This document shows positions 44,164 to 53,425 of a stretch of DNA of 64,000 nt, one piece after another. The notes below the pieces were generated by a model, which saw only the letters and a list, made by a program, of their open reading frames with translations, was not told where the DNA came from and did no database searches. This stretch comes from Rhizobium mesoamericanum STM3625 (lineage in GTDB: Bacteria; Pseudomonadota; Alphaproteobacteria; Rhizobiales; Rhizobiaceae), in NCBI RefSeq assembly GCF_000312665.1, contig NZ_HF536773.1:607582-671581 (forward strand), in the 5' to 3' direction. Position numbers and translations under genes: made by a program. Numbering within the stretch: the first letter of the stretch is position 1; every line of letters starts with the position of its first letter.

Positions 44164-45144
44164 ATGTTGCGATTGGTTCGTGCGCTGTTTGGTCTTGCCG
44201 TTCTCGTTGGTCTAGGTGTGCTTCTCTGGTTTGCAACCAGACCGCCGCCGCTCATCGTTCAGGGCGAAGTTTCGGCCAATAGGGTCGATATCAGCCCACG
44301 CGTCTCCGGCAGGATCGCCAAGCTCAACGCTGACGTCGGCGACAATGTCGAGAGTGGCGCGATTATCGCGGAGTTGGAAAGCCCGCAGCTTGTTGCAGGG
44401 CTGCAGATGGCCAAGGCTGCTCTTGCAGTTGCCGAAGCGGATCTTGTTCGGGTCAATAGCACCCGACCAGAAACGATCGCCGCGCGGAAGGCGGAACTGG
44501 CTGCGGCCACCGCCGATGTCACCTTGTATCAGGAGGATTTCGACCGCCAGGCAAAACTGGTCGCGACCGGAGCCTCCTCGCAATCGCGCGTTGACGAGAC
44601 GACGCGCAACCTCGAGGCGGCCATCCGCAAACGCGAGTCAGCCGAAGCCAACCTCGCACTCGCGGTCGCAGGAGCGAGCAAGGAGGAGAAGGCCCTCGCG
44701 GCTACCCAGGTCGAGCGAACAAGGTCGTCGCTCAACCAGCAACAGGTCGACATTGCGGAACTGACCATTCGTGCACCGATCTCCGGCCAAGTGACGACTC
44801 GTGTGGCTGAACTTGGTGAGAATTTTTCGGCCGGCGCCCCGTTGTTTTCGCTGATCGACCTGCAAAATCCGTGGTTTACGTTCAACTTGCGCGAAGATCT
44901 GCTGAAGGGCCTGAAGATCGGAGACAGCTTCGACGTCATGGTGCCGGCAATGAACAACGCCAGAATTCCGGTCAAGGTCACGACGATCAACGCGCAGGGG
45001 CAGTATGCGACCTGGCGCGCCACCCGCGCGACCGGCGATTTCGATCTCCGGACCTTCGAGGTGCGGGCAAATCCGGTCAACCCAATGCCAGGACTGCGCC
45101 CCGGCATGAGCGCCATCGCATCGTGGCCGCCCGCGGAGCATTGA
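44164..45144 (+). CDS. HlyD-family membrane fusion protein
   Basis: A 326-residue periplasmic adaptor anchored by one N-terminal helix (FGLAVLVGLGVLLWFA). Biotinyl-lipoyl-like halves flank a coiled-coil hairpin: VDISPRVSGRIAKLNADVGD before and ELTIRAPISGQVTTR after, with Ala/Glu-rich helices about residues 75-205 between. It would link inner-membrane permeases to an outer-membrane channel for efflux. The next two genes encode ABC-2 permeases and overlap or abut it, forming one operon. Confidence 0.9.
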   Translation: MLRLVRALFGLAVLVGLGVLLWFATRPPPLIVQGEVSANRVDISPRVSGRIAKLNADVGDNVESGAIIAELESPQLVAGLQMAKAALAVAEADLVRVNSTRPETIAARKAELAAATADVTLYQEDFDRQAKLVATGASSQSRVDETTRNLEAAIRKRESAEANLALAVAGASKEEKALAATQVERTRSSLNQQQVDIAELTIRAPISGQVTTRVAELGENFSAGAPLFSLIDLQNPWFTFNLREDLLKGLKIGDSFDVMVPAMNNARIPVKVTTINAQGQYATWRATRATGDFDLRTFEVRANPVNPMPGLRPGMSAIASWPPAEH

Positions 45145-45145
45145 C

Positions 45146-46363
45146 ATGACGGCGAAGGGGCGGCTGCGCCCCAGCTTCCAGGTTGTCTTCAGAAGGGAAT
45201 TCGACCGCTTCTCCCGTCGACGCCTCCTTTTGTTTCTAACAACCGTCCTGCCGCTGCTGCTGATGGGGATTCTGGCAAGTGTCTTCAGCGCCGGCCTTGC
45301 GACGCGCCTCCCGATCGCAGTGCTCGATCTCGACGGCACGGACCTGTCAAGGACGATCATCCGCACGGTCGATGCAACACCGGATACAGCCGTCGCGCGG
45401 CGTGTCAGCGATCTTGCGGAAGGCAGGCAGTTGATCCTGTCGGGTCAGGTTCGGGGTCTCCTGATGTTGCCACTAAATCTGGAGCGCGACGTTTATGGCG
45501 GACGCCGGCCGGAGGTCGTCTTTTTCTACAACACGCAGACAATGACGTCAGGCAACCTCGTGCTGCGTGGCGTCAATGCTGCCGTGCCGGCTGTTGCTGC
45601 CGGCATTCGCCTGTCCTTGCGAACAGCGGAAGGGCAACCTCTCGAGGCCGCGCAAGCTTCGCTCGCCCCGATCCCCGTTCAGATCAATCCGCTGTTTAAC
45701 CCGACACTCAACTATGCGCATTTTCTCCTCGCAGCGTTGCTGCCGAGCGTCCTACAAGTCATCGTCGTCACGACCATGGCCTATGCCGTTGGGCTCGACG
45801 TCGAAACTCCCCATCGTCTTCGTGTCCTCAGACGCTTGGGCGGCGGTTTGTGGCCGGCAATGGCCGGCAAGATTTTGCCCTACACCCTGCTTTTTCTGGT
45901 GGTTCTCGGAATTGCGGATTGGGTTCTTTTCGGCGTCCTCGAGATGCCGTTGCGCGGCAATCGCTATCTGCTGATCCTTGCCGGAATCCTGTTTATCCTT
46001 GCCGACCAGTTCATCGGCGTTCTGCTTGCATTGCTGCTGCGGCCGATGGCGAGTGCCATCAGCATCGGCACCCTGCTGATGGCGCCGGCCTTCGGTTTCA
46101 TGGGCATCGGCTTCCCAAGAATCGGCATGAATGCGTTTGCCTATAACTGGGGACAGATGATCCCTGGCACCTGGTATCTGATGGCACGCATCGATCAAAC
46201 GATAAGAGGAACTCCGCTCGACCTCTCCTGGAAGCCGATTGCCGTCCTGCTTTTCATGGTGCTGCTCTTTGCAGGCCTGACTGCGCTGCGGCTGGAAATC
46301 ATTCGCGCGCCGAACCGGCCCCGACGGTCCCAGCAAGCGACAGTCGAAGGAGCCCCGGAATGA
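45146..46363 (+). CDS. ABC-2 type transporter permease (YhhJ/YbhR-like)
   Basis: A 405-residue membrane protein. An N-terminal helix (LLLFLTTVLPLLLMGILASVFSA) precedes a large periplasmic domain starting LPIAVLDLDGTDLSRTIIR, and five further helices follow. This is the ABC-2 permease pattern of multidrug or macromolecule exporters. The ATG is 1 bp after the HlyD stop. No ATPase domain is present in this or neighbouring genes. Confidence 0.88.
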   Translation: MTAKGRLRPSFQVVFRREFDRFSRRRLLLFLTTVLPLLLMGILASVFSAGLATRLPIAVLDLDGTDLSRTIIRTVDATPDTAVARRVSDLAEGRQLILSGQVRGLLMLPLNLERDVYGGRRPEVVFFYNTQTMTSGNLVLRGVNAAVPAVAAGIRLSLRTAEGQPLEAAQASLAPIPVQINPLFNPTLNYAHFLLAALLPSVLQVIVVTTMAYAVGLDVETPHRLRVLRRLGGGLWPAMAGKILPYTLLFLVVLGIADWVLFGVLEMPLRGNRYLLILAGILFILADQFIGVLLALLLRPMASAISIGTLLMAPAFGFMGIGFPRIGMNAFAYNWGQMIPGTWYLMARIDQTIRGTPLDLSWKPIAVLLFMVLLFAGLTALRLEIIRAPNRPRRSQQATVEGAPE

Positions 46364-47511
46364 AGGCCATCCTGACAGTCTGCCGCATCGAGTTGGCGCG
46401 TATTTTCCATCTAAAACCCGCCTTCGCAGTTCTGGTGGTTGCATCCGTCATCTATGCCGCGTTTTACCCGCAGCCCTATCGGACAGAAGCCTTGCGGGAC
46501 GTGCCGATCGCTGTCGTCGACCTCGACGGGACAGCCAGCAGCCGCGAACTTGCCCGACGCGTGGATGCCTCCGCAGATGTCGCTGTCAGCGCGGTCTTTC
46601 CCGATCAGGCCGGTGCAAGGCGGGAGGTCTATACACGCAACCTCTATGGCGTGCTTGTCATCCCTCAGTATTTCGAACGGGATTTGCTGCACCATCGCCA
46701 ATCGCCAATCGCGCTCTATGCAGATGCCAGCTACTTCCTGATCTATCAGCGCTTGTCCGGTGGCGTCGTGGCAGTGGCGCGCACGATGGGCGCAGAAGTG
46801 GAAACTGCCAGACTGATTGCCGCCAAAGTGGACCCCGTGCTTGCCGCAGCCGCCGCCGACCCGATGCCGTTGACAGCAGTCCCCCTGTTCAACCCCCAGG
46901 GGGGCTATGCAACATACATCCTGCCTGCCGCCTTTGTGCTGATCCTGCAGCAGACGCTGTTAATTGGGGTCGGTCTTCTCGGCACTTATAAAAACAATCA
47001 ACTCAGTAGCGAGCTGACCGCAGCGGCCAGCCCCGCCGGCGTCGTTGCCGGAAAGCTGCTGGCTTACCTCATCCTCGAAACCGTCATTATGTCGTTCTAC
47101 TTGATTGCGCTTCCCTATCTCTACAGTATTCCGCGCCTGGGAACACCGCTCTCGATCTTCGCCTTCGCGCTGCCCTTCGTGCTTGCGGTCAGTTCTTTGG
47201 GATTGGTTCTGGCTGGCCTGTTTCGCGATCCCCTGACGGTGCAGCTTGTGTCGGCCGCCTTGGGAATACCGTTCCTGTTTCTGGCCGGCTTTTCATGGCC
47301 GACGGAAGCAATACCTCCTTTTCTGCATGCAGTGGCAACGCTGTTGCCAAGCACCTCCGCGATAAACGGCATGGTCGCCATTTCACAGTTGGGCGCGTCC
47401 ATCCCGGATGTGCGCCAACCTTTTCTGACACTGTGGATATTGGCTGCGATTTACACCGTAATCGCCATTTTGCTCGAAAGCAGAAGCCGGCGGACCATGG
47501 TCGCGTTATGA
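46360..47511 (+). CDS. ABC-2 type transporter permease, second subunit
   Basis: A 383-residue membrane protein of the same family as the preceding gene. It shows an N-terminal helix, a periplasmic domain starting VPIAVVDLDGTASSRELARR, and five C-terminal helices ending in the AGFSWPTEAIPPFLHA loop common to ABC-2 permeases. It overlaps the previous gene by 4 bp. The pair likely forms a heterodimer. The energising ATPase is not encoded here. Confidence 0.88.
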   Translation: MKAILTVCRIELARIFHLKPAFAVLVVASVIYAAFYPQPYRTEALRDVPIAVVDLDGTASSRELARRVDASADVAVSAVFPDQAGARREVYTRNLYGVLVIPQYFERDLLHHRQSPIALYADASYFLIYQRLSGGVVAVARTMGAEVETARLIAAKVDPVLAAAAADPMPLTAVPLFNPQGGYATYILPAAFVLILQQTLLIGVGLLGTYKNNQLSSELTAAASPAGVVAGKLLAYLILETVIMSFYLIALPYLYSIPRLGTPLSIFAFALPFVLAVSSLGLVLAGLFRDPLTVQLVSAALGIPFLFLAGFSWPTEAIPPFLHAVATLLPSTSAINGMVAISQLGASIPDVRQPFLTLWILAAIYTVIAILLESRSRRTMVAL

Positions 47512-47578
47512 CAGCGCTAAAGCCGCGACATTGTGGTGTGCGATGCCCCCGGCTGGTCCGAGATGGGACGATAATGTC

Positions 47579-49060
47579 ATGAATGCTGCCCTTTGGACCG
47601 ATCCGATTGTTCAGTTTCTCGCTCTCGCCGTTCTCGGCCTGATCCTCAGCCGCCTGGTGCTTCGTGGGCATCCCGTTTGGCGGCTTATTGCCCACATCAC
47701 CTTCTTGATCGTCCTGACAACGCTCCTGATTTACAACGGCATCGAGCCCTATGCACCCGACACCCACGCTGGTGATGTGTCTCGCCGCATCTTTGTCGGC
47801 TTCGCCAAAGCCGTCTGGTGGATCGGCGGAGCGATGGTGCTGATCAGCTCGGTTCGCCTTTTCCTCATTTTTGAGCGCAAGCCACGAGAAGCTCGCCTCC
47901 TCCAGGATTTAGTCGTCGGCCTCATCTATCTCGGAACCGCGCTCTCCGTCATTGCCTACGTCTTCAGCGTCCCTGTCGGTACGTTGATTGCCACGTCAGG
48001 CGTCTTTGCGATCATCCTGGGCCTTGCACTGCAGAGCACACTGGCCGATGTCTTCTCGGGCATTGCCCTGAACCTGGGGCGACCCTACTCCGTCGGCGAC
48101 TGGATCGTGCTCGACAGCGGCGTCGAGGGACGTGTCATTGAAACCAACTGGCGGGCCACGCATCTGCTGAGCGGTACGAATGACCTCATCGCAATCCCCA
48201 ACAGCCAGCTCGCCAAAGCAAACCTCACCAACCTCAGCAGTCCTGACGAGAGTCACGGCATCTCGATCAAAATAAGGGTCGCGCCGGCGCCACCGGCTAG
48301 CATCGAGGAGGTCATGCGGACGGTTCTGTTCAGTTCAAACAACATTCTCAAATCGCCCTCTCCTTCGGTGACCATCAAGGGCCTCGATGGCCAGGCGGTG
48401 GAAGTGGAGCTGAGTTGCCGGGTGAGAAACATGGCACAGATGCCGATTGCCACCAACGAAATCTACGATCTCATATTCCGCCACTGCAAGGCCGCCGGTT
48501 TGGCGCTGGCGGTACCGGTGACAAGCGGAGTCAGCCAAGAACAGAATGCAGCCTATTTGCAGCATCCAAGCACCGCATGGCGCCTGCTAAACGCAATACC
48601 GCTCTTTTCACCGCTGACCGAGGATGAGAAAGAAACGCTGGCCGCAAGCATGACGCGACAGACATATCGCAAGGACGCGATCATCGCAGAACAAGGCTCC
48701 AAGCTCATGTCCCTGATGTTGATTAGAAGCGGTGTCGTGGCAATATCACGAAAGGAAGGCGATCGGGAGATCGAGCTTATGCGTCTTTCACCAGGCGACT
48801 GTTTTGGGGAAGAGGGAATGCTGACAGGCTCGCCATCGCCCGGAAGCGTGAAGGCTCTGACGTTTGTGGTTGCTTATGAAATCACGCAGGAGCGCCTTGC
48901 CGCTCTTATGCATGACCGCCCCGCACTAGCCGACGAACTGGGCCTCATTTTATCGCGACGGGTTGAGGCAGAGCGCCTCCAAACAATGGAACCTCTGTCG
49001 CGCGGTGAGGAAGCAGCAACATTTGCGGCTCGGATCCGGAAAATTTTCCAGCTATCATAA
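47579..49060 (+). CDS. MscS-type channel fused to cyclic-nucleotide-binding domain
   Basis: A 493-residue protein. Four N-terminal helices (about 1-150) lead into an MscS core (GVFAIILGLALQSTLADVFSGIAL pore helix, then a beta domain with RPYSVGDWIVLDSG and IAIPNSQLAKANLTNLS). A C-terminal cyclic-nucleotide-binding roll (about 345-470) contains SLMLIRSGVVAISR and LSPGDCFGEEGMLTG. It is probably an osmotic-release channel gated or modulated by a cyclic nucleotide. The ATG at 47579 is chosen by alignment. The frame extends 16 codons upstream. Confidence 0.87.
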   Translation: MNAALWTDPIVQFLALAVLGLILSRLVLRGHPVWRLIAHITFLIVLTTLLIYNGIEPYAPDTHAGDVSRRIFVGFAKAVWWIGGAMVLISSVRLFLIFERKPREARLLQDLVVGLIYLGTALSVIAYVFSVPVGTLIATSGVFAIILGLALQSTLADVFSGIALNLGRPYSVGDWIVLDSGVEGRVIETNWRATHLLSGTNDLIAIPNSQLAKANLTNLSSPDESHGISIKIRVAPAPPASIEEVMRTVLFSSNNILKSPSPSVTIKGLDGQAVEVELSCRVRNMAQMPIATNEIYDLIFRHCKAAGLALAVPVTSGVSQEQNAAYLQHPSTAWRLLNAIPLFSPLTEDEKETLAASMTRQTYRKDAIIAEQGSKLMSLMLIRSGVVAISRKEGDREIELMRLSPGDCFGEEGMLTGSPSPGSVKALTFVVAYEITQERLAALMHDRPALADELGLILSRRVEAERLQTMEPLSRGEEAATFAARIRKIFQLS

Positions 49061-49726
49061 TGCTGGCTCTCGCGGTCGAAAGGTGTTGGACCTTGAAGAC
49101 AACAATTTGTTGAACCTCGGGCGAGCGCAGCCGCGGCTGCCATTGCACGGTTAATCAATCTCAAACGTGAAAAAATGGCCCGTCGCATTCCTTGTGTCCG
49201 GGCAGCCAACGACTGACGATGCAGTCAAATCGCTCCAAAATACCTAGATCGCTTCAGCATCTACGTGCTGCGCTGACTGCCGACGAACTGGACGGCGTGG
49301 ATCGTCATGGACTGATCGAGCTCTGGCTGGCCAATCTACTATGCAGTGGCCATTCGTGCCTCGTAGCACTTTCTTGGCCACTGTCGCGCTGCGAGCCAAC
49401 GCCAGAGCGGCGCGAGTCAATGCCTGCTCCTGGCCGTACGTTATGCGCATGGATATCCGGCACAACCGCCCCGTCAGTCGTTATACAGCTAATTTATTTA
49501 TTTTATAGACTATTATCAAGGTGCTCGTTTCCGGTATTCTGTGAAAAAGCCATCCCGTCAGTAGCTGAAGAAGTCAATTGTCTAGAAAGGACGCGTCGAT
49601 AACTGTGAAATTGGTATCTGATGAGAAAGCCGCAACGATTTTGCCGCAGGCCAATAGTGAGACCAGAACAGATGGGTCTTTCGCCACGTCCAGTTTCGTA
49701 CGACTTCCCAAAAAAGGATCGATGTG
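49061..49726. other. Intergenic region before the GST gene
   Basis: No gene of recognisable family is seen in 666 bp. The stretch 49480-49520 is strongly AT-rich, unlike its surroundings, and is a likely promoter area for the GST gene. A 136-codon frame at 49192-49602 has no family features. Confidence 0.4.
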
Positions 49727-50647
49727 ATGACCGAGAAGAATCCCGCCGACAACTTCCCCGCCGGATATGAAGTACCCAAGGTATGGACCTGGGAGAAAGG
49801 CAATGGCGGGCAGTTTGCCAACATCAATAGGCCAATTGCTGGCCCCACTCACGATAAGGTTCTGCCCGTCGGCAAGCATCCCCTGCAGCTCTATTCGCTC
49901 GCGACGCCAAATGGTGTCAAAGTGACGGTCATGCTGGAAGAACTGCTCGCACTCGGACACATGGGCGCCGAATACGACGCCTGGCTGATCAAAATCGGCG
50001 AAGGCGAGCAGTTCGGATCCGGGTTCGTGGGGGTCAATCCGAACTCAAAGATCCCTGCCCTTCTGGATCGGTCGACGCCCGAGCCCACGCGCGTTTTCGA
50101 AAGCGGATCGATCCTGCTCTATCTGGCGAAGAAATTTGATGCCTTCCTTCCGAAAGAGCACAAGGCGCAGACCGAAACGATGAACTGGCTGTTCTGGCAG
50201 ATGGCATCGGCGCCCTATCTCGGTGGCGGCTTCGGCCATTTCTATGCCTATGCGCCGGTGCAGATCAAATACGCCATCGATCGCTTCTCGATGGAGGTGA
50301 AGCGGCAGCTTGATGTGCTCGATCGTCATCTTGCCGGCAACAGGTTCATGGCAGGCGAGGAATATTCGATCGCAGACATCGCCATCTGGCCCTGGTACGG
50401 CAACCTCGCGCAGGGCAAGACATACGGCGATGCGGGAAACTTCCTGGATGTGCAGAGCTACCGGAACGTGCAGCGCTGGACGGCCGAGATCGCCGAACGT
50501 CCCGCCGTCAAGCGCGGCCGCATGGTCAACCGGATAAACGGCGATCCATCGGAACAGCTCCACGAGCGTCACGACACCTCCGACTTCGAAACGAAGACGC
50601 AGGACAAGATCGGCAGCCAAGCCCAAGACCAGCCCGCAGCGCCATGA
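49727..50647 (+). CDS. yghU: Glutathione S-transferase, YghU type
   Basis: A 306-residue GST-fold protein of the nu-class YghU type, which binds two glutathiones and has disulfide reductase activity. It has the YghU-specific N-terminal extension (PKVWTWEKGNGGQFANINRP), the thioredoxin-fold start LQLYSLATPNGVKVT with the Thr/Asn active-site region, GVNPNSKIPAL, ESGSILLYLA, and the helical domain with YSIADIAIWPWYG. AAAGGA lies upstream of ATG 49727. The C-terminal tail is polar. Confidence 0.92.
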   Translation: MTEKNPADNFPAGYEVPKVWTWEKGNGGQFANINRPIAGPTHDKVLPVGKHPLQLYSLATPNGVKVTVMLEELLALGHMGAEYDAWLIKIGEGEQFGSGFVGVNPNSKIPALLDRSTPEPTRVFESGSILLYLAKKFDAFLPKEHKAQTETMNWLFWQMASAPYLGGGFGHFYAYAPVQIKYAIDRFSMEVKRQLDVLDRHLAGNRFMAGEEYSIADIAIWPWYGNLAQGKTYGDAGNFLDVQSYRNVQRWTAEIAERPAVKRGRMVNRINGDPSEQLHERHDTSDFETKTQDKIGSQAQDQPAAP

Positions 50648-50849
50648 TCAAGCCGCCAGGACGGCCGGTAAGAGGATACGTCGGGCAAGCTCCTGAGAGG
50701 CGGAAGATGTGGCCACCTCGACGATCTTCCGGTGGACCGAAAGCAGAGTGGTGGAAAGGCCGAGATAAACAGGAAAGGAGACAACCCCTGTCGCGATCAG
50801 CCTGCACCCAGGCAATCTAGCTGGAGGCCATTGCTTGATGGGATGGCCG

Positions 50850-51746
50850 TCACTTCGAGCGCATCAGATTGACAATAAGTACCCCTAAGATAGCCGTGGC
50901 GCCACCAATTGCACCCATCACAGACGGCGTTTCTCCGAGCCAGACGAAGCCGATGAGGGTCGCGGTCGGAGGGACACCATAAAGAAAGTTCGAAGCCCGC
51001 GCGGCTGAAAGACGTTTCAGGGCGATCGCCCATGTAACATAGCCGATTGCGGTTGGAAAAATCACCAGATAGGCAACACTCCAGTTGACGATTGCCGGTG
51101 CTGCAGCGAGAGCCGAGACGGTCGCAGGGACCGCCGGAAGAAGCGGGACCGAACCAATGAGCAGAACCCACGCGGTCACGGTCAATGCCGGCATGCGGCC
51201 GAGAACGGGCTTCTGGAGAACGCTTGCGACCGCAGAGCATAAAGCGGCACCGAGGATCAGGATGGCATTGGGGTCAACGCTCAATTGACCCTCCGCGCCA
51301 GCGGCGATCAGCGCGACGCCGCAAAACGAAACGGCCGTACCACCCCAGCCCCAAAACCCAAATCGCTCCCCAAGTGCAAAAGTGGCAATTAGCGCCGTAA
51401 ACACGGGCATCGTGTTGATGATGAAACTCGCGGGTCCGGCTGGCACCGTCTGCTCGCCGGTATTGAGGAGAACGGCATAAGCAGCGATGAAAAGCACGGC
51501 CGCAACCGAAATCCGGATGAGATCTATCTTGCTCGGCGCGGTCCACCGGAATGCCAGGTAGCCTAGAGCCACGAGGCCTGCGGTAACGTATCGGGCAGCA
51601 GCCAGCTGGACCGGGGTTAAAGGGCCAAGACAGACACGGATAACAACGAACGAGGAAGCCCAAAAGAATATCGTGACACCGATCGCGAAGAGGGCCGGCA
51701 AGTCAAACTTGGTCTTCGCTTCGAAGTCAGCCGCCGTCACAGTCAT
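50850..51746 (-). CDS. DMT/EamA-family transporter
   Basis: A 298-residue membrane protein with about ten helices arranged as two EamA repeats. Typical segments are FFWASSFVVIRV in helix 1, PASFIINTMPVFTALIATFALGE in the first repeat and GVPPTATLIGFVWLGE in the second. It is probably an exporter of an amino acid or metabolite; the substrate is unknown. It is divergent from the LysR gene at 51831, which may control it. Confidence 0.9.
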   Translation of the reverse strand: MTVTAADFEAKTKFDLPALFAIGVTIFFWASSFVVIRVCLGPLTPVQLAAARYVTAGLVALGYLAFRWTAPSKIDLIRISVAAVLFIAAYAVLLNTGEQTVPAGPASFIINTMPVFTALIATFALGERFGFWGWGGTAVSFCGVALIAAGAEGQLSVDPNAILILGAALCSAVASVLQKPVLGRMPALTVTAWVLLIGSVPLLPAVPATVSALAAAPAIVNWSVAYLVIFPTAIGYVTWAIALKRLSAARASNFLYGVPPTATLIGFVWLGETPSVMGAIGGATAILGVLIVNLMRSK

Positions 51747-51830
51747 TTGCGCCTCCGTGGGTTAATGCTACTGAATTAAGCTGTTTAGGGGCGGCTTGAA
51801 AAGCACTTCAATCGATGATCTGATGTGCCC

Positions 51831-52760
51831 ATGGTTCACAGCTCCCAAACTCTGCCACCCCTCGATACGCTGGAAGCGTTTGCTAGCGCCGCGCGCCTCG
51901 GTTCGTTTTCCGCGGCGGCCGAAGAGAGCGGCATTACCCATGGCGCCGTGTCCCGGCAGATTTCGCGATTGGAACGCTGGTTGGGTGTGCGTTTATTTGC
52001 ACGCCAGGCGCGGGGTGTCAGCCTTACACCCGAGGGCATGCGGTTCTTTGCTCGAGCCCAGGAGGCCCTTGCTCTACTCAGCGATACCGATGAGCGTTGG
52101 ATCCCTCGTCGGCACAAGACCACTGTTCGTCTTTCTCTGACACCTTCTGTCGCATCCCTGTGGCTCTTCTCACGGCTACCAAAACTTGAGGGCGACGACA
52201 TCCATCTCGAGCTGGTTCTCGAACACCGGTTGGCAGATTTTGGCGAAGGGACCGACTTAGCCATCCGATGTGGGAAGGGCCCGTGGGCCGGTGTTCGTGC
52301 GGTTCCCCTCTGGCATGAAAAATCGTTTCCAATCGCGGCTCCCGCCCTTGCTGCGAGGATTGGGGCGGACTGCAGTTCGCAAGCATTTCTGACAGCGCCT
52401 ATCTTGCACGATTCGAATATCGAGGGTTGGCGTCGCTGGTTCGCCGCAGATGGCATCGAGTATCTGCCCCGTGGCCAGGACCGCCGGTTCGAAGATTACA
52501 ATTTAGTCATCGACGCCTGCGTCCAGGGCGTCGGCATCGCTTTAGCCCGGCCGCCTCTATCGGATGCCGCGCTGGCTTCCGGCCGCCTGGTTCAGCTTTC
52601 GCAAAGATGGTTGGAGTATCACGTCTCGTTTCACCTTGTCCGGCCCGATGGTGCCTTGAGTGGGCCGTCGGTGGAACTTGCCCGACGTCTTTTGTACGAA
52701 GCGGGCCATGATAAGGCATCGATCGCCGCCTTCACGGCGCCCTCAAGGGCCAGGGCATAG
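51831..52760 (+). CDS. LysR-family transcriptional regulator
   Basis: A 309-residue regulator. The N-terminal winged helix reads LEAFASAARLGSFSAAAEES followed by THGAVSRQISRLERWLGVRLF, and a GcvA-like effector domain contains DLAIRCGKGPW. The short region to the divergent EamA gene (84 bp) suggests it regulates that exporter and itself. ATG 51831 or GTG 51825 could be the start. Confidence 0.92.
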   Translation: MVHSSQTLPPLDTLEAFASAARLGSFSAAAEESGITHGAVSRQISRLERWLGVRLFARQARGVSLTPEGMRFFARAQEALALLSDTDERWIPRRHKTTVRLSLTPSVASLWLFSRLPKLEGDDIHLELVLEHRLADFGEGTDLAIRCGKGPWAGVRAVPLWHEKSFPIAAPALAARIGADCSSQAFLTAPILHDSNIEGWRRWFAADGIEYLPRGQDRRFEDYNLVIDACVQGVGIALARPPLSDAALASGRLVQLSQRWLEYHVSFHLVRPDGALSGPSVELARRLLYEAGHDKASIAAFTAPSRARA

Positions 52761-53425
52761 CGCCCAACAGTCCGGCCCCTGGGGCAACACATGCATAACT
52801 GCCACCAGCCGCTTGGTGTAATCATGTTGTGGCTGACCGTAAATCGCTGCTCTTGCGCCTTGCTCGACGATTTTCCTTCGATGCATGACTGCCACTCGAT
52901 CACACACATGTCAGACGAGCGAAAGATGGTGGCTGATAAAGACAAGCGACAGACCCAATTGCTAGCGCAGCAAGGACGCCGAGTCCGTCGTAACGTTGCT
53001 TGAATATGCGCGCTTTTCTTCCGCGGATTCGTGGGGCGTTCTCGGGCAATCTGGTCTGTCTGAGGCCCTCTAAGGAGCAGCCGGAGGCGCTGGAGCGCGT
53101 TGCGGCGCGGTCTCGCGTCATCACGATCAGTGCAAGGTCGGTATGGCGCCGGTGCTCACCGAGGTCGTCGACGGCATGGGCGAATGCGACTTGTTCGGGG
53201 CTCTCAATCTGCGCCCCCGATATCGCACCTTTCGACTTGAGGAGCTCCGCCACCGGCCGGCTGAGTTCGTCGTGTTGAAATCGGGATCAGCACGAGCGGC
53301 AGTTCTTTTTTCTCGTTGTCGCGACAGAACAAAAAGCGAATCGCGGAGAAGCGGACGCCAGAGCACATATATTCTATGAAAAACGTAGAGAAAGTTTAAT
53401 TTGAGCCCGTGTTATTCCGGAGGGT
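52761..53425. other. Intergenic region upstream of ssuA-like gene
   Basis: No supported gene in 665 bp. Just before the ssuA-like gene an AT-rich segment contains ATTCTAT (53371-53377), a heptamer also present upstream of the TauD-like gene. A 117-codon minus-strand frame at 52900-53253 is not recognisable. Confidence 0.4.

Noticed and set aside
52900..53253. 117-codon minus-strand frame upstream of ssuA
   Set aside because: No recognisable family and several competing frames in the same region; could be an old transposon trace but nothing supports it.
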